From DATJHM01 sp035493895 (lineage in GTDB: Bacteria > Chloroflexota > Ktedonobacteria > Ktedonobacterales > Ktedonobacteraceae): DNA of 20,657 nt. Below, piece after piece: positions 1 to 6,024 of the stretch (within the stretch, counting starts at the first letter, position 1; every line of letters starts with the position of its first letter). Below the pieces are notes generated by a model that was given only the letters and a program-made list of their open reading frames with translations, made no database searches and was not told the DNA's origin. The position numbers and the translations under genes are program-made. The stretch lies in contig DATJHM010000291.1 in NCBI GenBank assembly GCA_035493895.1, positions 1 through 20,657 of the forward strand, given 5' to 3'.

Positions 1-74
1 CGCACGATTCCGTCGGCTCCGCAGACGATGACGGCAACGGAGGCGATGGCGAGTGTAGCCACCTGTGTTTTCAA
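1..74 (-). CDS. Possible 5' end of a leftward gene running off the window
   Basis: Reading leftward from a TTG at 74 there is an open frame of 24 complete codons to the window edge, preceded directly by an in-frame TGA. It encodes a coherent hydrophobic stretch (LKTQVATLAIASVAVIVCGA, then DGIV) with third positions mostly C or G. The ending 'VIVCGADGIV' resembles the first strand and turn of a PAS-like sensor domain, but this is only an impression. No convincing Shine-Dalgarno precedes the TTG. It may be a true start, the remnant of a longer gene, or chance. Confidence 0.3.
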   Translation of the reverse strand, partial: MKTQVATLAIASVAVIVCGADGIV

Positions 75-359
75 TCACGGAGATCAGCGGCTAAGGCCTC
101 TCTGCTCGTGCGTCTCTTCTCCTGCGGAGCCAGCAGAATCGTGCGAGTTCGCAGGCACAGTTCCGTTCTCACTCCACCGTGCCGCTACTGAGTGCATTCC
201 CTCTCTCGGCCTTCGGTTGATGCATATTGGGCGCAATTCCGCTGCGGCATCATCACGTCCCTACGACATTTTTGAGGGAGAGCGTGTTGATATATCGTGG
301 GCAATTTGTCTGTGTCTCATGGAGTCTACACCGGTTCGTAGGCTGAGCGAATATTGGCA

Positions 360-398
360 AGAGATTTTTCTGCGGTCTCAGACCGCAGAAAAATCTCT
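360..398. repeat. 39-bp palindrome, 19-bp perfect arms
   Basis: The arms 360-378 and 380-398 are perfectly complementary around a single central C (379). The right half contains AGACCGCAGAAAAATCT (380-396), which recurs exactly at 1429-1445 inside the RHH gene. There is no terminal T run beyond the stem. It could be a REP-like or palindromic mobile repeat, or a terminator-like structure insulating the parA promoter. Confidence 0.7.
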
Positions 399-473
399 GC
401 TGCCTATCCGTAGGTATGGGACCATATCTTATGTCACGATATGTTACGATGCTGGTAGATGCGCGTTCTAAAA

Positions 474-503
474 GTAGACATCTACGTACACGTAGATGTT
501 GAC
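474..503. promoter_or_regulatory. Candidate operator of the parA-RHH operon: five in-phase hexamers
   Basis: Five consecutive hexamers in perfect 6-bp phase read GTAGAC, ATCTAC, GTACAC, GTAGAT, GTTGAC. Within them a 10-bp inverted repeat, ACATCTACGT (478-487) and ACGTAGATGT (490-499), is separated by AC. The site overlaps the candidate -35 box of parA. RHH partition proteins commonly autoregulate by binding repeats at their own promoter, so this is the natural operator for the RHH protein encoded downstream. The repeats are seen in the sequence; the binding is inferred. Confidence 0.65.
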
Positions 504-527
504 GGATACACCTTTTATGTCTAACGC
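499..527 (+). promoter_or_regulatory. Candidate parA promoter
   Basis: TTGACG (499-504) is followed after 17 bp by TAACGC (522-527). The -35 element is good and the -10 weak. The position, about 80 bp before the parA start and overlapping the hexamer operator, supports a repressible promoter. Confidence 0.4.
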
Positions 528-605
528 TTTTTGAAAATTTTCCCGTCATTTTTATGCGAAGGACCAATACAACTTTCCCACTATGAAATGGAGGCCTGAC
601 CCGTT

Positions 606-1364
606 ATGCGCGTATTTGCATTTTGCAATAATAAGGGAGGCGTCACGAAGACGACCACTACGGTTAATCTGGCGTATGGCCTGGCTCGAGCTGGTCGACG
701 CGTGCTGGTGATTGACACCGATGCTCAGAGTAACAGTACGTACAGCCTGCTTGGCAATTTGGATCAGGAGAATACCCTGTTTGATGTGCTGGTGAGTGGC
801 GCGAAGATTACGGATGCCATTGTGCCCACGCACCAGAAGAATCTTTTTGTCGTGCCCAGCTCGATTAATTTGAGCGCCGCTGATCTGCTGATGGCGTCCG
901 CTCCTGGCCGGGAACGCAAATTGACACGAGCGCTTGCCCATCTCAAAGATTTTGACTATGTGCTGATCGACACTCCCCCCAACCTGGGCGTGCTGACGGT
1001 CAACGCTTTTATTGCCTGCACCGATGTCATTATTCCGATTGCCCTTACGACCTACGCTCTTATCGGTATCAGCATCCTGGAAAGCACGATGCAAGAATTG
1101 CGCGAGAATCTGGATGTCTCCCTGCCGGTTTTTGGCGTTGTCGCAAATCTGGATGATCATACGCGTCTCAGCATGGATGTGTTAAGTGCTGTGCGTGAGC
1201 ATTTTGGGTCCCTGGTTTTTGAAACGGTTGTGCCGCGCAATATTAAGGTCGAAGAGGCGCATAACCAGATCGCCTGCCTGTTCGACTATGCACCCAACAG
1301 CACTGGAGCTGTGGCTTATGGTAAGCTTGTGAAGGAGGTGCTCTACCGTGCCGAAGGAATCTAA
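606..1364 (+). CDS. parA: ParA-type partition ATPase (252 aa)
   Basis: This is a deviant-Walker ATPase of the ParA/MinD family. Such proteins bind DNA non-specifically as ATP dimers and move cargo DNA over the nucleoid. The deviant Walker A is KGGVTKTT (residues 10-17) with signature Lys10 and Lys15. Walker A' is DTDAQ (37-41) and Walker B is VLIDTPP (119-125). The deviant position has Thr where Gly is more usual (KGGVGKTT), so it is somewhat divergent. The length and the lack of an N-terminal HTH fit small type Ib or Soj-like ParA, not type Ia. GGAGG at 590-594 supports the ATG at 606. Its last 17 bases overlap the RHH gene, so the two are translationally coupled. The hexamer site at 474-503 probably controls both. 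The family assignment is secure; the cargo is inferred. Confidence 0.93.
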   Translation: MRVFAFCNNKGGVTKTTTTVNLAYGLARAGRRVLVIDTDAQSNSTYSLLGNLDQENTLFDVLVSGAKITDAIVPTHQKNLFVVPSSINLSAADLLMASAPGRERKLTRALAHLKDFDYVLIDTPPNLGVLTVNAFIACTDVIIPIALTTYALIGISILESTMQELRENLDVSLPVFGVVANLDDHTRLSMDVLSAVREHFGSLVFETVVPRNIKVEEAHNQIACLFDYAPNSTGAVAYGKLVKEVLYRAEGI

Positions 1365-2175
1365 GAAATTTATCAACCCTTTATTGCGTCCATCGCAGGA
1401 ACCCGAGGTAAAAGGAGAGCCAGCAGCCAGACCGCAGAAAAATCTGGCTCCCGAACCTTTTTTTGTGGAAACCTCTGTTTTGCCTGAGGCGGTGAATGAT
1501 GCTCCCGTTGAGGTAGCTCAAAAGGAAGCTCCGTCTGAACTACCTGTCTCTGAGGCACATTTATCCTCGCCGACAAAGACGTCTACGTTGACGGAAACGT
1601 CTACGTCAATAAAAGTCTCTGCAAATACTCCTTCGGCCTCTTCCCCTGTTCAACCCGAAACTCTTGCTCGGGACGAAAAAAGTGAAGAGAAAGAGGATAC
1701 GCACGTTTCGTCGCTTTCGTCGCCTGAACTTGTGACGCCTGAACTTGATACGCCATCGGTCGATCAGCAGGAAGAGATCCTCCTCCCGGACCCCGTTGTT
1801 ACTGCTTCCCCATTGCGACAAAATGGCACCATCGTTGAATCTGATGATCACCCACTTACGTATACGGAAACGGAAACGTCTACCCCGGCCGCTGTTCTTT
1901 CACAACCAGCGCCGAAGCCACGCTCTTCTGCACTCTCATCTACGCGGTCGGCGCGTGGCGAGAAAAAGCCTCGCGCGTCCTTTACCGCGGCCGAGACGGT
2001 ACGGCGCAGACGTGGCGCTCTCACGTTTGAAAATACGCACGAACGCATTACGCTCTGGATTGACAAAGAATTGAAAGTGGCGTTCGAGGAGCTTGCTTAT
2101 GAGCGAGAACTCCCCAAGACGGCGCTACTCAATGAAGCGGTCTCTGATCTGTTAAAAAAATACGATCTACAGTAA
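1348..2175 (+). CDS. ParA partner: disordered N-terminus plus C-terminal ribbon-helix-helix domain (275 aa)
   Basis: The GTG start at 1348 follows AAGGAGGTG and overlaps the end of parA, a typical ParA/partner arrangement. Residues 1 to about 205 are low complexity, rich in P, E, S, T and V, and probably disordered. A basic patch (EKKPRAS, then TVRRRRG) precedes a C-terminal domain of about 45 residues. That domain has a short strand (RITLWID) followed by two helices (ELKVAFEELAYER and PKTALLNEAVSDLLKKY), the layout of a ribbon-helix-helix DNA-binding domain. ParG-like adaptors use such a domain to bind centromere repeats and a flexible N-terminus to stimulate ParA. ParG tails are only about 30 residues, so this one is unusually long. 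The coding DNA itself carries two groups of the GTANAC hexamers. The DNA target is inferred; a transcription factor is the alternative. Confidence 0.8.
   Translation: MPKESKKFINPLLRPSQEPEVKGEPAARPQKNLAPEPFFVETSVLPEAVNDAPVEVAQKEAPSELPVSEAHLSSPTKTSTLTETSTSIKVSANTPSASSPVQPETLARDEKSEEKEDTHVSSLSSPELVTPELDTPSVDQQEEILLPDPVVTASPLRQNGTIVESDDHPLTYTETETSTPAAVLSQPAPKPRSSALSSTRSARGEKKPRASFTAAETVRRRRGALTFENTHERITLWIDKELKVAFEELAYERELPKTALLNEAVSDLLKKYDLQ
1581..1610. repeat. In-gene hexamer cluster 1
   Basis: In-phase hexamers GTCTAC, GTTGAC, GGAAAC, GTCTAC, GTCAAT lie inside the RHH gene and are read as a Thr-rich peptide (TSTLTETSTS). They belong to the family found at the parA promoter and in the large array. 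Confidence 0.6.
1860..1883. repeat. In-gene hexamer cluster 2
   Basis: In-phase hexamers GTATAC, GGAAAC, GGAAAC, GTCTAC are read as TYTETETST within the disordered tail of the RHH protein. This is the second embedded copy of the hexamer motif in this gene. Confidence 0.55.
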
Positions 2176-2184
2176 GAGAGTCTG

Positions 2185-2220
2185 TGGCACTGGAACGACC
2201 CACCAGCAGGACCAGTGCCA
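2185..2220 (+). terminator. Hairpin after the parA-RHH operon
   Basis: TGGCACTGG (2185-2193) and CCAGTGCCA (2212-2220) form a perfect 9-bp stem with an 18-nt loop, starting 10 bases after the RHH stop codon. No T run follows, so a factor-independent terminator is only probable. Confidence 0.45.
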
Positions 2221-2402
2221 ACCTCCATTCTTCACACAGCTGATCCCCCTACCCCATTTCCCTTGCTCACCCCAAATGTCAGTCTCCCAAAAACTTCACT
2301 ATCCCGACCGAATTTTTTTATTATTATTATGTCAAGTTAAAGTCGGCTTTTTGTTTCCCTTTGCAAATCAAGAGAATATGTCGATCTATGGATCATGGCA
2401 AT

Positions 2403-2452
2403 GTATCTACGTGTACGTGTACGTTATCGTAGATGTAAACATAAACGTAGGC
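2403..2452. repeat. Hexamer cluster downstream of the operon
   Basis: About eight hexamers in 6-bp phase. The left half is in the GTNTAC sense (CTACGTGTACGTGTACGT) and the right half in the GTANAC sense (GTAGATGTAAACATAAACG), so the cluster forms two opposed blocks meeting near 2428. It lies in the 382-bp gap between the RHH gene and the reductase; nothing else was seen in that gap except the hairpin at 2185. Confidence 0.7.
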
Positions 2453-2557
2453 ATTCACTATTTAGATTGCCTACGTTCTTTGGACTTCAGGTCGCCTGTA
2501 TTGTGGAGCAGCCCATTGCTTCTCATGCAGTTTCTACATCGCTCTTGTTTGAAGAAT

Positions 2558-3064
2558 TCAGGCTGTTGTATTCGCGTGGACGTCTCCCACCACGCGGAAG
2601 ACCGGAAATGCTGCGGCAATCTTTTCGAATGCCGCGATTGGCGCATCCTTGCTCACGGGCACATGGGGTCGAGCTCCTGGCGCGCGTTGCAGGTAAGCCT
2701 TCAAGATGGGCGCGCGCTGATCGGCGGGAACCTCTTCTAAGTGAACCTCTTCACGACCGTGCCTCTGGATTGCCGCTCTTCCCCCGGCTGCTCGTACGTT
2801 GTGGACCCACTGCACATTCTCTCCGAGCATCGATACCAGGTATCGTTGCCTGTTGATGATGGTCACTACCATTGGTAGCGAGACCACCCGCCCCGATTTT
2901 CGTCCGATCACTTCCAATGCCACAACATAGTCGGGCATAATACCCAGAGAGAATATCGCCGCCGACGCTCGATTGAGTATCCGCGCGATCCTGTTAGGTC
3001 GTTGCCCACGGTACAACCACCGCTGCCTACGATATAACCACTGCTCGAAACCGTTTTGCGCCAT
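2558..3064 (-). CDS. Ddn-like deazaflavin-dependent (F420) nitroreductase-family protein (168 aa)
   Basis: The protein matches the deazaflavin-dependent nitroreductase/quinone reductase family (DUF385, Ddn type), small split-barrel enzymes that use reduced F420 to reduce quinones or nitro compounds. Recognisable features are the early IGRKSGR turn (about residues 53-59), VTIINRQRYLVSMLGE, and the conserved WVHNVRAAGG segment followed by the second half of the barrel. The length is close to family members (about 150 aa). The N-terminus carries a small internal repeat (WLYRRQR, WLYRGQR). A GGGAG-type ribosome site precedes the ATG at 3064. It sits between the partition operon and the hexamer array in the opposite orientation to parA, with no obvious functional link. 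The F420 cofactor is inferred from the family. Confidence 0.82.
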   Translation of the reverse strand: MAQNGFEQWLYRRQRWLYRGQRPNRIARILNRASAAIFSLGIMPDYVVALEVIGRKSGRVVSLPMVVTIINRQRYLVSMLGENVQWVHNVRAAGGRAAIQRHGREEVHLEEVPADQRAPILKAYLQRAPGARPHVPVSKDAPIAAFEKIAAAFPVFRVVGDVHANTTA

Positions 3065-3491
3065 CTCAGTCTCACTCCCTTCTCTCTCAATTGCTTGATC
3101 AACATTGCCAGAGGAACCCGATGTCGCCTATGGTCGTTCTTACCTTACGCTCCATAACCTTTCACGTCGCAACATCTCTCTTGCTCTTCCCCCATTATGA
3201 TGCCTCAAAAGAGACTTGAGCCACACAAGACGGTCACAATTTTCTATCCAGCAGCCTGTGATCATTCCATTTTTGTTGCCAGTTCCATTTGCGATTGAGC
3301 CCCAGATATATATCTACGTTTACGTCTACGTACACAACTACATATACGCAGATGTAAACATATATGCCTGCGTAATAAAAACTCATTTGTTCTCTTACAA
3401 TGATAAGCATAGATAAACATCCGTCTACATCTACGTGTACGTGTACGGCTATGTATTTATGAATAACGCCGATCTGCGAACACCATTCAGA

Positions 3492-3531
3492 AGGTACACG
3501 TGTACGTATCCGGATACGTACACGTGTACCT
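3492..3531. repeat. Perfect 40-bp palindrome within the hexamer array
   Basis: All 20 base pairs are complementary around the centre at 3511/3512. Each arm contains GTACACGTGTAC, itself a 12-bp palindrome made of one GTACAC and one GTGTAC hexamer, followed by GTATCC. It is capable of cruciform extrusion and is isolated by non-repeat DNA on both sides. Confidence 0.9.
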
Positions 3532-3607
3532 GATTTGGAATTGGAAGACAATATGCAACGAAGCTTCAAGTGTTGAAACTGTTGATCCACTCACCCTTTT
3601 TATATCT

Positions 3608-3647
3608 ACGTGTACGTGTACGTTTATGGATTCGTACACGTACACGT
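3608..3647. repeat. Inverted repeat in the array, 15-bp arms
   Basis: ACGTGTACGTGTACG (3608-3622) and its exact complement CGTACACGTACACGT (3633-3647) are separated by 10 bp. Each arm carries two consecutive hexamers of one orientation. Confidence 0.85.
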
Positions 3648-4184
3648 TTATGTGGCCGATGTTGATTGCGTTTACACAAACGAACCCGTATCCGCAAACG
3701 AATGTATGTACGTCTACGCAGTCATCTATGTAGACGTACACGTAAACATATCCGTAATCGCAAACAGTCATGTAGACGTACACGCAGTCATCTATGTAAA
3801 CGTACACGTAGATGTACACATAAACATAATCGTTTGTGACCATGTCTATGTGTACGCCTCCGTTTATGTATGCGTAGCTGTAGACGTACACGTAACCGTA
3901 ATTGTAATCGTCTGTGTAGTCGTTTACGTTTCTGTTTACGTAAACATCCATATCCACACTCCGAATTACCTGTTACGACTACGTGTACGTGTACATATAC
4001 CCACCTTTTCGCGCTTGATGCAGATAGCATGACCTGGATCAAGTATGTCTCTTGTTGTAGACGTACACGTAAACATACACGACTACGTCCATGTCTACGA
4101 TAAGAGATTGAGCTGCGATCGAGCTCCTGCAGATAATAACCCTCATGCTCTCTGCCGCTACGCAAACGTAGACGTAGACGTAGA

Positions 4185-4228
4185 CGTAATTGTAGACGAA
4201 TACCACAACGAAAACGTCTACAATTACG
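4185..4228. repeat. Inverted repeat in the array, 14-bp arms
   Basis: CGTAATTGTAGACG (4185-4198) and CGTCTACAATTACG (4215-4228) are exact complements around a 16-bp spacer. The preceding DNA (4168-4185) is a run of three tandem GTAGAC hexamers. Confidence 0.85.
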
Positions 4229-4582
4229 ATTATGTGTTCGATTTCGTAAACATATACGCCTACGGATATGTTTACGTCTACGTCTACCGCTACATATGCG
4301 TAAATGTTTTCGCAGACAGAAACGTACCCATCCTCATTTTCGTAGATGTAGACGTTTCTGTTTACATCTACGTTTCCGTCTACATACACATCTCCGAATA
4401 TGTAAACGTCTACGTCTACATTTACTTTCGACAAAATTGGTGAGGGAGACACTTCCTGATAATCGCTTTATAAAGGTAGATGTTGACGATGATGTATACG
4501 TAGACGTTTACATAGCCATGTATGGAGATGCCACGGAAAATCCCGACCCCCTTTAAAATTTGCCCGTCCTTCTCAAAAACGT

Positions 4583-4616
4583 ACGTAGTTGTAGACGTAA
4601 ACATCTACAACTACGT
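4583..4616. repeat. Inverted repeat in the array, 13-bp arms
   Basis: ACGTAGTTGTAGA (4583-4595) and TCTACAACTACGT (4604-4616) are exact complements around an 8-bp spacer containing part of GTAAAC. Confidence 0.85.
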
Positions 4617-5055
4617 CTACGTAAACCTAAGCACTTGATTTCATATATTCATTTAGCGAAAGCGTAGATGTATCCGTACACGTTTCCGTCAACGTTTTCG
4701 ATTGCATGCGAAACGAAAACGTTTCATCTACGTTTACCCGAAGGGTATACCTTTTCTCATCATCTACGTGTACGTGTACGTAATTTACGATGTTTACTTT
4801 CCTTATACATAAAGACGTCATTGTTAGAATAGTACTGTACAACCTGTGATCCTGAGAAGAATGTTCTGTTGCACAAGAATAAACAGACAAAAATGCGATG
4901 GGTGATGCTATGAGCATATTTTTTCTTGTGTAGATGCTGCTGGTGAACATATATCAGGAGGGAGCTTTGCTTGCTAAGGGTACGCTCCCATGAATACTAT
5001 CAGCTCCAGCTTGCAAATGAGCTATTATAACAGTAGCTGTTCTTTATAATAGTCT

Positions 5056-5106
5056 TTATAAAGGAAGGCAAACTAATAGCTATTAGGCTATTATAAGGAA
5101 GGCAAA
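5056..5106. repeat. Short direct repeat TTATAAAGGAAGGCAAA
   Basis: The 17-mer at 5056-5072 recurs at 5091-5106 with one A missing. The surrounding DNA is rich in CTATTA/TTATAA words. Both copies contain an AAGGA-like core, but no start codon follows usefully. Confidence 0.6.
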
Positions 5107-5122
5107 GGATATAACGCTCACG

Positions 5123-5181
5123 GCCCGATCAATACCATTCAGGCGACCTCGTCTATTTAATCGGGCAATCGTCTGAATGGT
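5123..5181. repeat. Interleaved inverted repeats downstream of the VOC gene
   Basis: GCCCGAT (5123-5129) pairs with ATCGGGC (5160-5166). ACCATTCAGGCGA (5134-5146) pairs with TCGTCTGAATGGT (5169-5181) with one G.T mismatch. The two stems interleave (A-B-A'-B'), so they would form a pseudoknot or be mutually exclusive. Read leftward this follows the VOC stop codon and may act as its 3' structure, but there is no T run. Confidence 0.55.
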
Positions 5182-5191
5182 GTTTTCAATC

Positions 5192-5689
5192 TTATCCTCT
5201 GTAAGCTTCCTGCAATATCCTCACGTCGAGCTTTTTCATGCGGAACATCGCTTCCGTAACTCTCTTCACCTTCTCCGCATCTTTGTCTTTCATTAGTTCG
5301 CCCAGAATAGTGGGGACGATCTGCCATGATAACCCATATTTGTCTGTCAGCCAGCCACACTCTACTTCTTTACCACCGGCGGAAAGCTTCTCCCACAGCT
5401 CATCGACTTCCTGCTGCGTCTCGCAGTTTACCATAAATGAAATGGCCGGGGTAAATGGGAACTCTGGACCAGCGTTTATCGCCAGGAATGATTGACCCTC
5501 AAGCTGAAATTCCACGGTCAGGACCGCTCCCTCTGGTCCAGGCCCCGCTTCTCCATACCGGCTCATCCCCACAATCTTCGAGTTTTCAAAAAGGGAGACA
5601 TAAAAGGTCACGGCCTCTTCCGCATTCCCATCGAACCACAGGCTGGGCGTGATTTTTTGCAGATGTGTCCCTTTGTTGTGATCTACCAT
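5192..5689 (-). CDS. PhnB-like VOC family protein (165 aa)
   Basis: The sequence fits the vicinal-oxygen-chelate superfamily, PhnB/'3-demethylubiquinone-9 3-methyltransferase' subgroup. It opens with ITPSLWFDGNAEEAVTFY, has the LFENSKI strand, the QSFLAINAGPEFPFTPAISF segment and the closing DKYGLSWQIVP strand, giving the two beta-alpha-beta-beta-beta halves of the fold. A tail of about 30 residues rich in Lys/Arg/Glu (residues about 130-160) follows the fold. GAGGAGGAG upstream supports the ATG at 5689. Family members are usually stand-alone and most have no proven reaction; despite the database name, methyltransferase activity should not be assumed. No partner gene is adjacent. Confidence 0.85.
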   Translation of the reverse strand: MVDHNKGTHLQKITPSLWFDGNAEEAVTFYVSLFENSKIVGMSRYGEAGPGPEGAVLTVEFQLEGQSFLAINAGPEFPFTPAISFMVNCETQQEVDELWEKLSAGGKEVECGWLTDKYGLSWQIVPTILGELMKDKDAEKVKRVTEAMFRMKKLDVRILQEAYRG

Positions 5690-5899
5690 GATCGCTTCTC
5701 CTCCTCTTATATGCTATTACTTGCTTTCTATCCGTCTACAGTCTATCGCAGGTAAAGAAGAAAAACTTCTCCGATCTTGCTTTTTTATGAGAAGATCATG
5801 CTGGCTTGTAGAGGATGAAGCGACGAAAAAGTGGGAAGATGATGATGGGGAGAATGTATCTGTCTGGTTATGGATGGAAATAGTGATGCTATGAAAAAA

Positions 5900-5929
5900 G
5901 TTTACGTATCTGTGTCCGTATACGTATAC
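5900..5929. repeat. Outlying hexamer cluster
   Basis: Five in-phase hexamers, GTTTAC, GTATCT, GTGTCC, GTATAC, GTATAC, lie about 1.1 kb beyond the main array in an intergenic gap. This is the same family as the parA operator and the array, and the last such cluster I noticed in the window. Confidence 0.6.
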
Positions 5930-5939
5930 GCTATAAATA

Positions 5940-5973
5940 AAATGTCCCTCTTCCCTTACGAAGAGAGACATTT
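5940..5973 (-). terminator. Rho-independent-type terminator of the GGQ-protein gene
   Basis: Arms 5940-5953 and 5960-5973 (AAATGTCCCTCTTC against GAAGAGAGACATTT) pair with a single mismatch and a 6-nt loop. Read leftward, the stem is followed by a T-rich tract (TTTATTTATAG). It lies about 50 bp beyond the stop at 6025. Confidence 0.65.
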
Positions 5974-6024
5974 CCTGTAAAAGGCTCTCTGGCTATCCAG
6001 TGCTGTTTGATGATGTTGGATCTT

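Larger units (their letters stand above)
75..605. other. Intergenic region upstream of parA
   Basis: This gap has no credible gene. A rightward frame from 28 to 471 can be opened, but it has no ribosome site, no recognisable domain, and crosses a long palindrome. The gap contains a 39-bp near-perfect palindrome (360-398) and the hexamer operator and promoter region of parA (474-527). Nothing further was recognised in 75-359. Confidence 0.6.
3311..4792. repeat. 1.5-kb array of GTANAC/GTNTAC hexamers (candidate centromere-like locus)
   Basis: The stretch is dominated by hexamers GTAGAC, GTACAC, GTAAAC and their complements GTCTAC, GTGTAC, GTTTAC, many tandem in exact 6-bp phase. My hand count is about 65 exact GTANAC or GTNTAC words in about 1.49 kb, against 2-3 expected at random, plus many one-mismatch forms (GTAGAT, ATCTAC, GTATCC, GTTTAT). 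Patches of both orientations alternate, giving long inverted repeats. The 20-mer GTAGACGTACACGTAAACAT occurs at 3730-3749 and 4057-4076. Short non-repeat spacers interrupt it (about 3363-3420, 3541-3600, 4090-4160, 4440-4475, 4515-4575). There is no gene inside; the open frames are artefacts of the repeat. The hexamer family shared with the parA promoter suggests binding by the RHH protein. Confidence 0.85.
4793..5191. other. Intergenic DNA between the hexamer array and the VOC gene
   Basis: No gene is supported here. The region is AT-rich and contains a near-duplicate 17/16-mer (5056-5106) and interleaved inverted repeats (5123-5181). A leftward frame from 4950 runs into the hexamers but has no domain or ribosome site. 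Confidence 0.6.
5690..6024. other. Intergenic region with hexamer cluster and terminator
   Basis: This 335-bp gap holds the upstream region of the VOC gene, an isolated group of hexamers (5900-5929) and the terminator of the GGQ-protein gene (5940-5973). No coding region is supported in the rest. Confidence 0.55.

Noticed and set aside
28..471. 147-residue rightward frame before parA
   Set aside because: No ribosome site, no recognisable domain, cysteine-rich random-looking composition, and it runs through a 39-bp palindrome.
2276..2856. Two rightward frames of about 150 residues overlapping the reductase region
   Set aside because: They lie antisense to a well-matched Ddn-like gene and begin in the hexamer cluster.
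3487..4452. Several 125-156 residue frames on both strands rich in Val-Tyr, Val-Asp and Val-Asn
   Set aside because: They are direct translations of the hexamer repeat, overlap each other on both strands, and lack ribosome sites or domains.
3311..4792. CRISPR array
   Set aside because: There is no constant repeat of 23-40 bp with unique spacers of uniform size; the unit is a degenerate 6-mer in both orientations, and no cas gene is present.
4627..4950. 107-residue leftward frame at the right edge of the array
   Set aside because: Part of it is hexamer-encoded, with no ribosome site and no domain.
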